The translations under genes and the position numbers were made by a program. A DNA stretch of 14,424 bases from Paenalcaligenes sp035301625 (GTDB taxonomy: Bacteria; Pseudomonadota; Gammaproteobacteria; Burkholderiales; Burkholderiaceae_B), in assembly GCA_035301625.1 (NCBI GenBank), contig DATGTW010000085.1:1-14424 (forward strand), written 5' to 3'. Each line of letters begins with the position of its first letter. Within the stretch, counting starts at the first letter, position 1. The notes under the pieces are model-generated. The model was not told the origin of the DNA. It was given only the letters and a program-made list of their open reading frames with translations, and did no database searches. Below, one piece after another: positions 14,344 through 14,424 of this stretch.

Positions 14344-14424
14344 TAATGGTTATGAGCTTGGCACCTGAAGGACTTTTTAATGATGATTAGCAGTTGCCTG
14401 ATTCGATAGTGTCCCTTTATTTTT

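Noticed and set aside
1..14424. CRISPR array, toxin-antitoxin pair, transposase or phage genes
   Set aside because: No direct repeat array and no protein of these kinds was seen on either strand.

Overview
The window looks like chromosomal DNA of a betaproteobacterium, most likely from the Alcaligenaceae. The pointers are the run cysS, AlkA-type glycosylase, accA, tilS, lysC, tRNA-Ser, which I recall from Bordetella/Alcaligenes-type genomes, a cytoplasmic-type PpiB beside a TPR lipoprotein-like or secreted protein, and a TetR-controlled phenylacetate block. Base composition is moderate (roughly half G+C by eye), lower than in Bordetella, so a lower-GC genus of that family is plausible. The genus cannot be fixed from the sequence.

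Left part (1-1500, minus strand): a TPR protein and a cyclophilin-type peptidyl-prolyl isomerase form a two-gene unit ending in an intrinsic terminator at the window edge. The isomerase is odd: a secretory leader is joined in frame to a complete PpiB-like domain that still has its own Shine-Dalgarno sequence and ATG. A 240-base divergent promoter region separates this unit from cysS.

Housekeeping cluster (1737-7456, plus strand): cysS overlaps a DNA-3-methyladenine glycosylase gene by 16 nt. It is followed closely by accA (fatty acid synthesis), tilS (tRNA-Ile lysidinylation) and lysC (aspartokinase). lysC contains a credible internal start for a separate regulatory subunit. A tRNA-Ser(GCU) gene and a strong bidirectional terminator close the cluster.

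Variable segment (7495-10912): an AT-rich acyltransferase-3 membrane protein (minus), a decayed gene for a secreted lamin-tail-domain protein with several in-frame stops (minus), a small DUF454/YbaN-like membrane protein (plus) and a secreted 351-residue protein that I do not recognise (plus). No integrase, transposase or attachment repeat was seen, so this is a lineage-variable patch and not a demonstrable mobile element.

Phenylacetate block (10908-14424, minus strand): paaG-paaI-paaK form an operon, followed by a TetR regulator that is probably PaaR. Upstream of paaG a sigma70-type promoter carries a near-palindromic ACCG-N6-CGGT operator in its spacer, the expected place for a TetR repressor. 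PaaK makes phenylacetyl-CoA, PaaG isomerises the ring epoxide to the oxepin, and PaaI is the thioesterase that frees CoA from dead-end or stalled intermediates. The ring epoxidase PaaABCE and the lower pathway are not in the window.

I found no clearly new multi-gene system. The best leads are the leader-PpiB fusion with two starts, the in-frame lysC start, the decayed lamin-tail gene, the unknown 351-residue secreted protein and the layout of the PaaR control sites.
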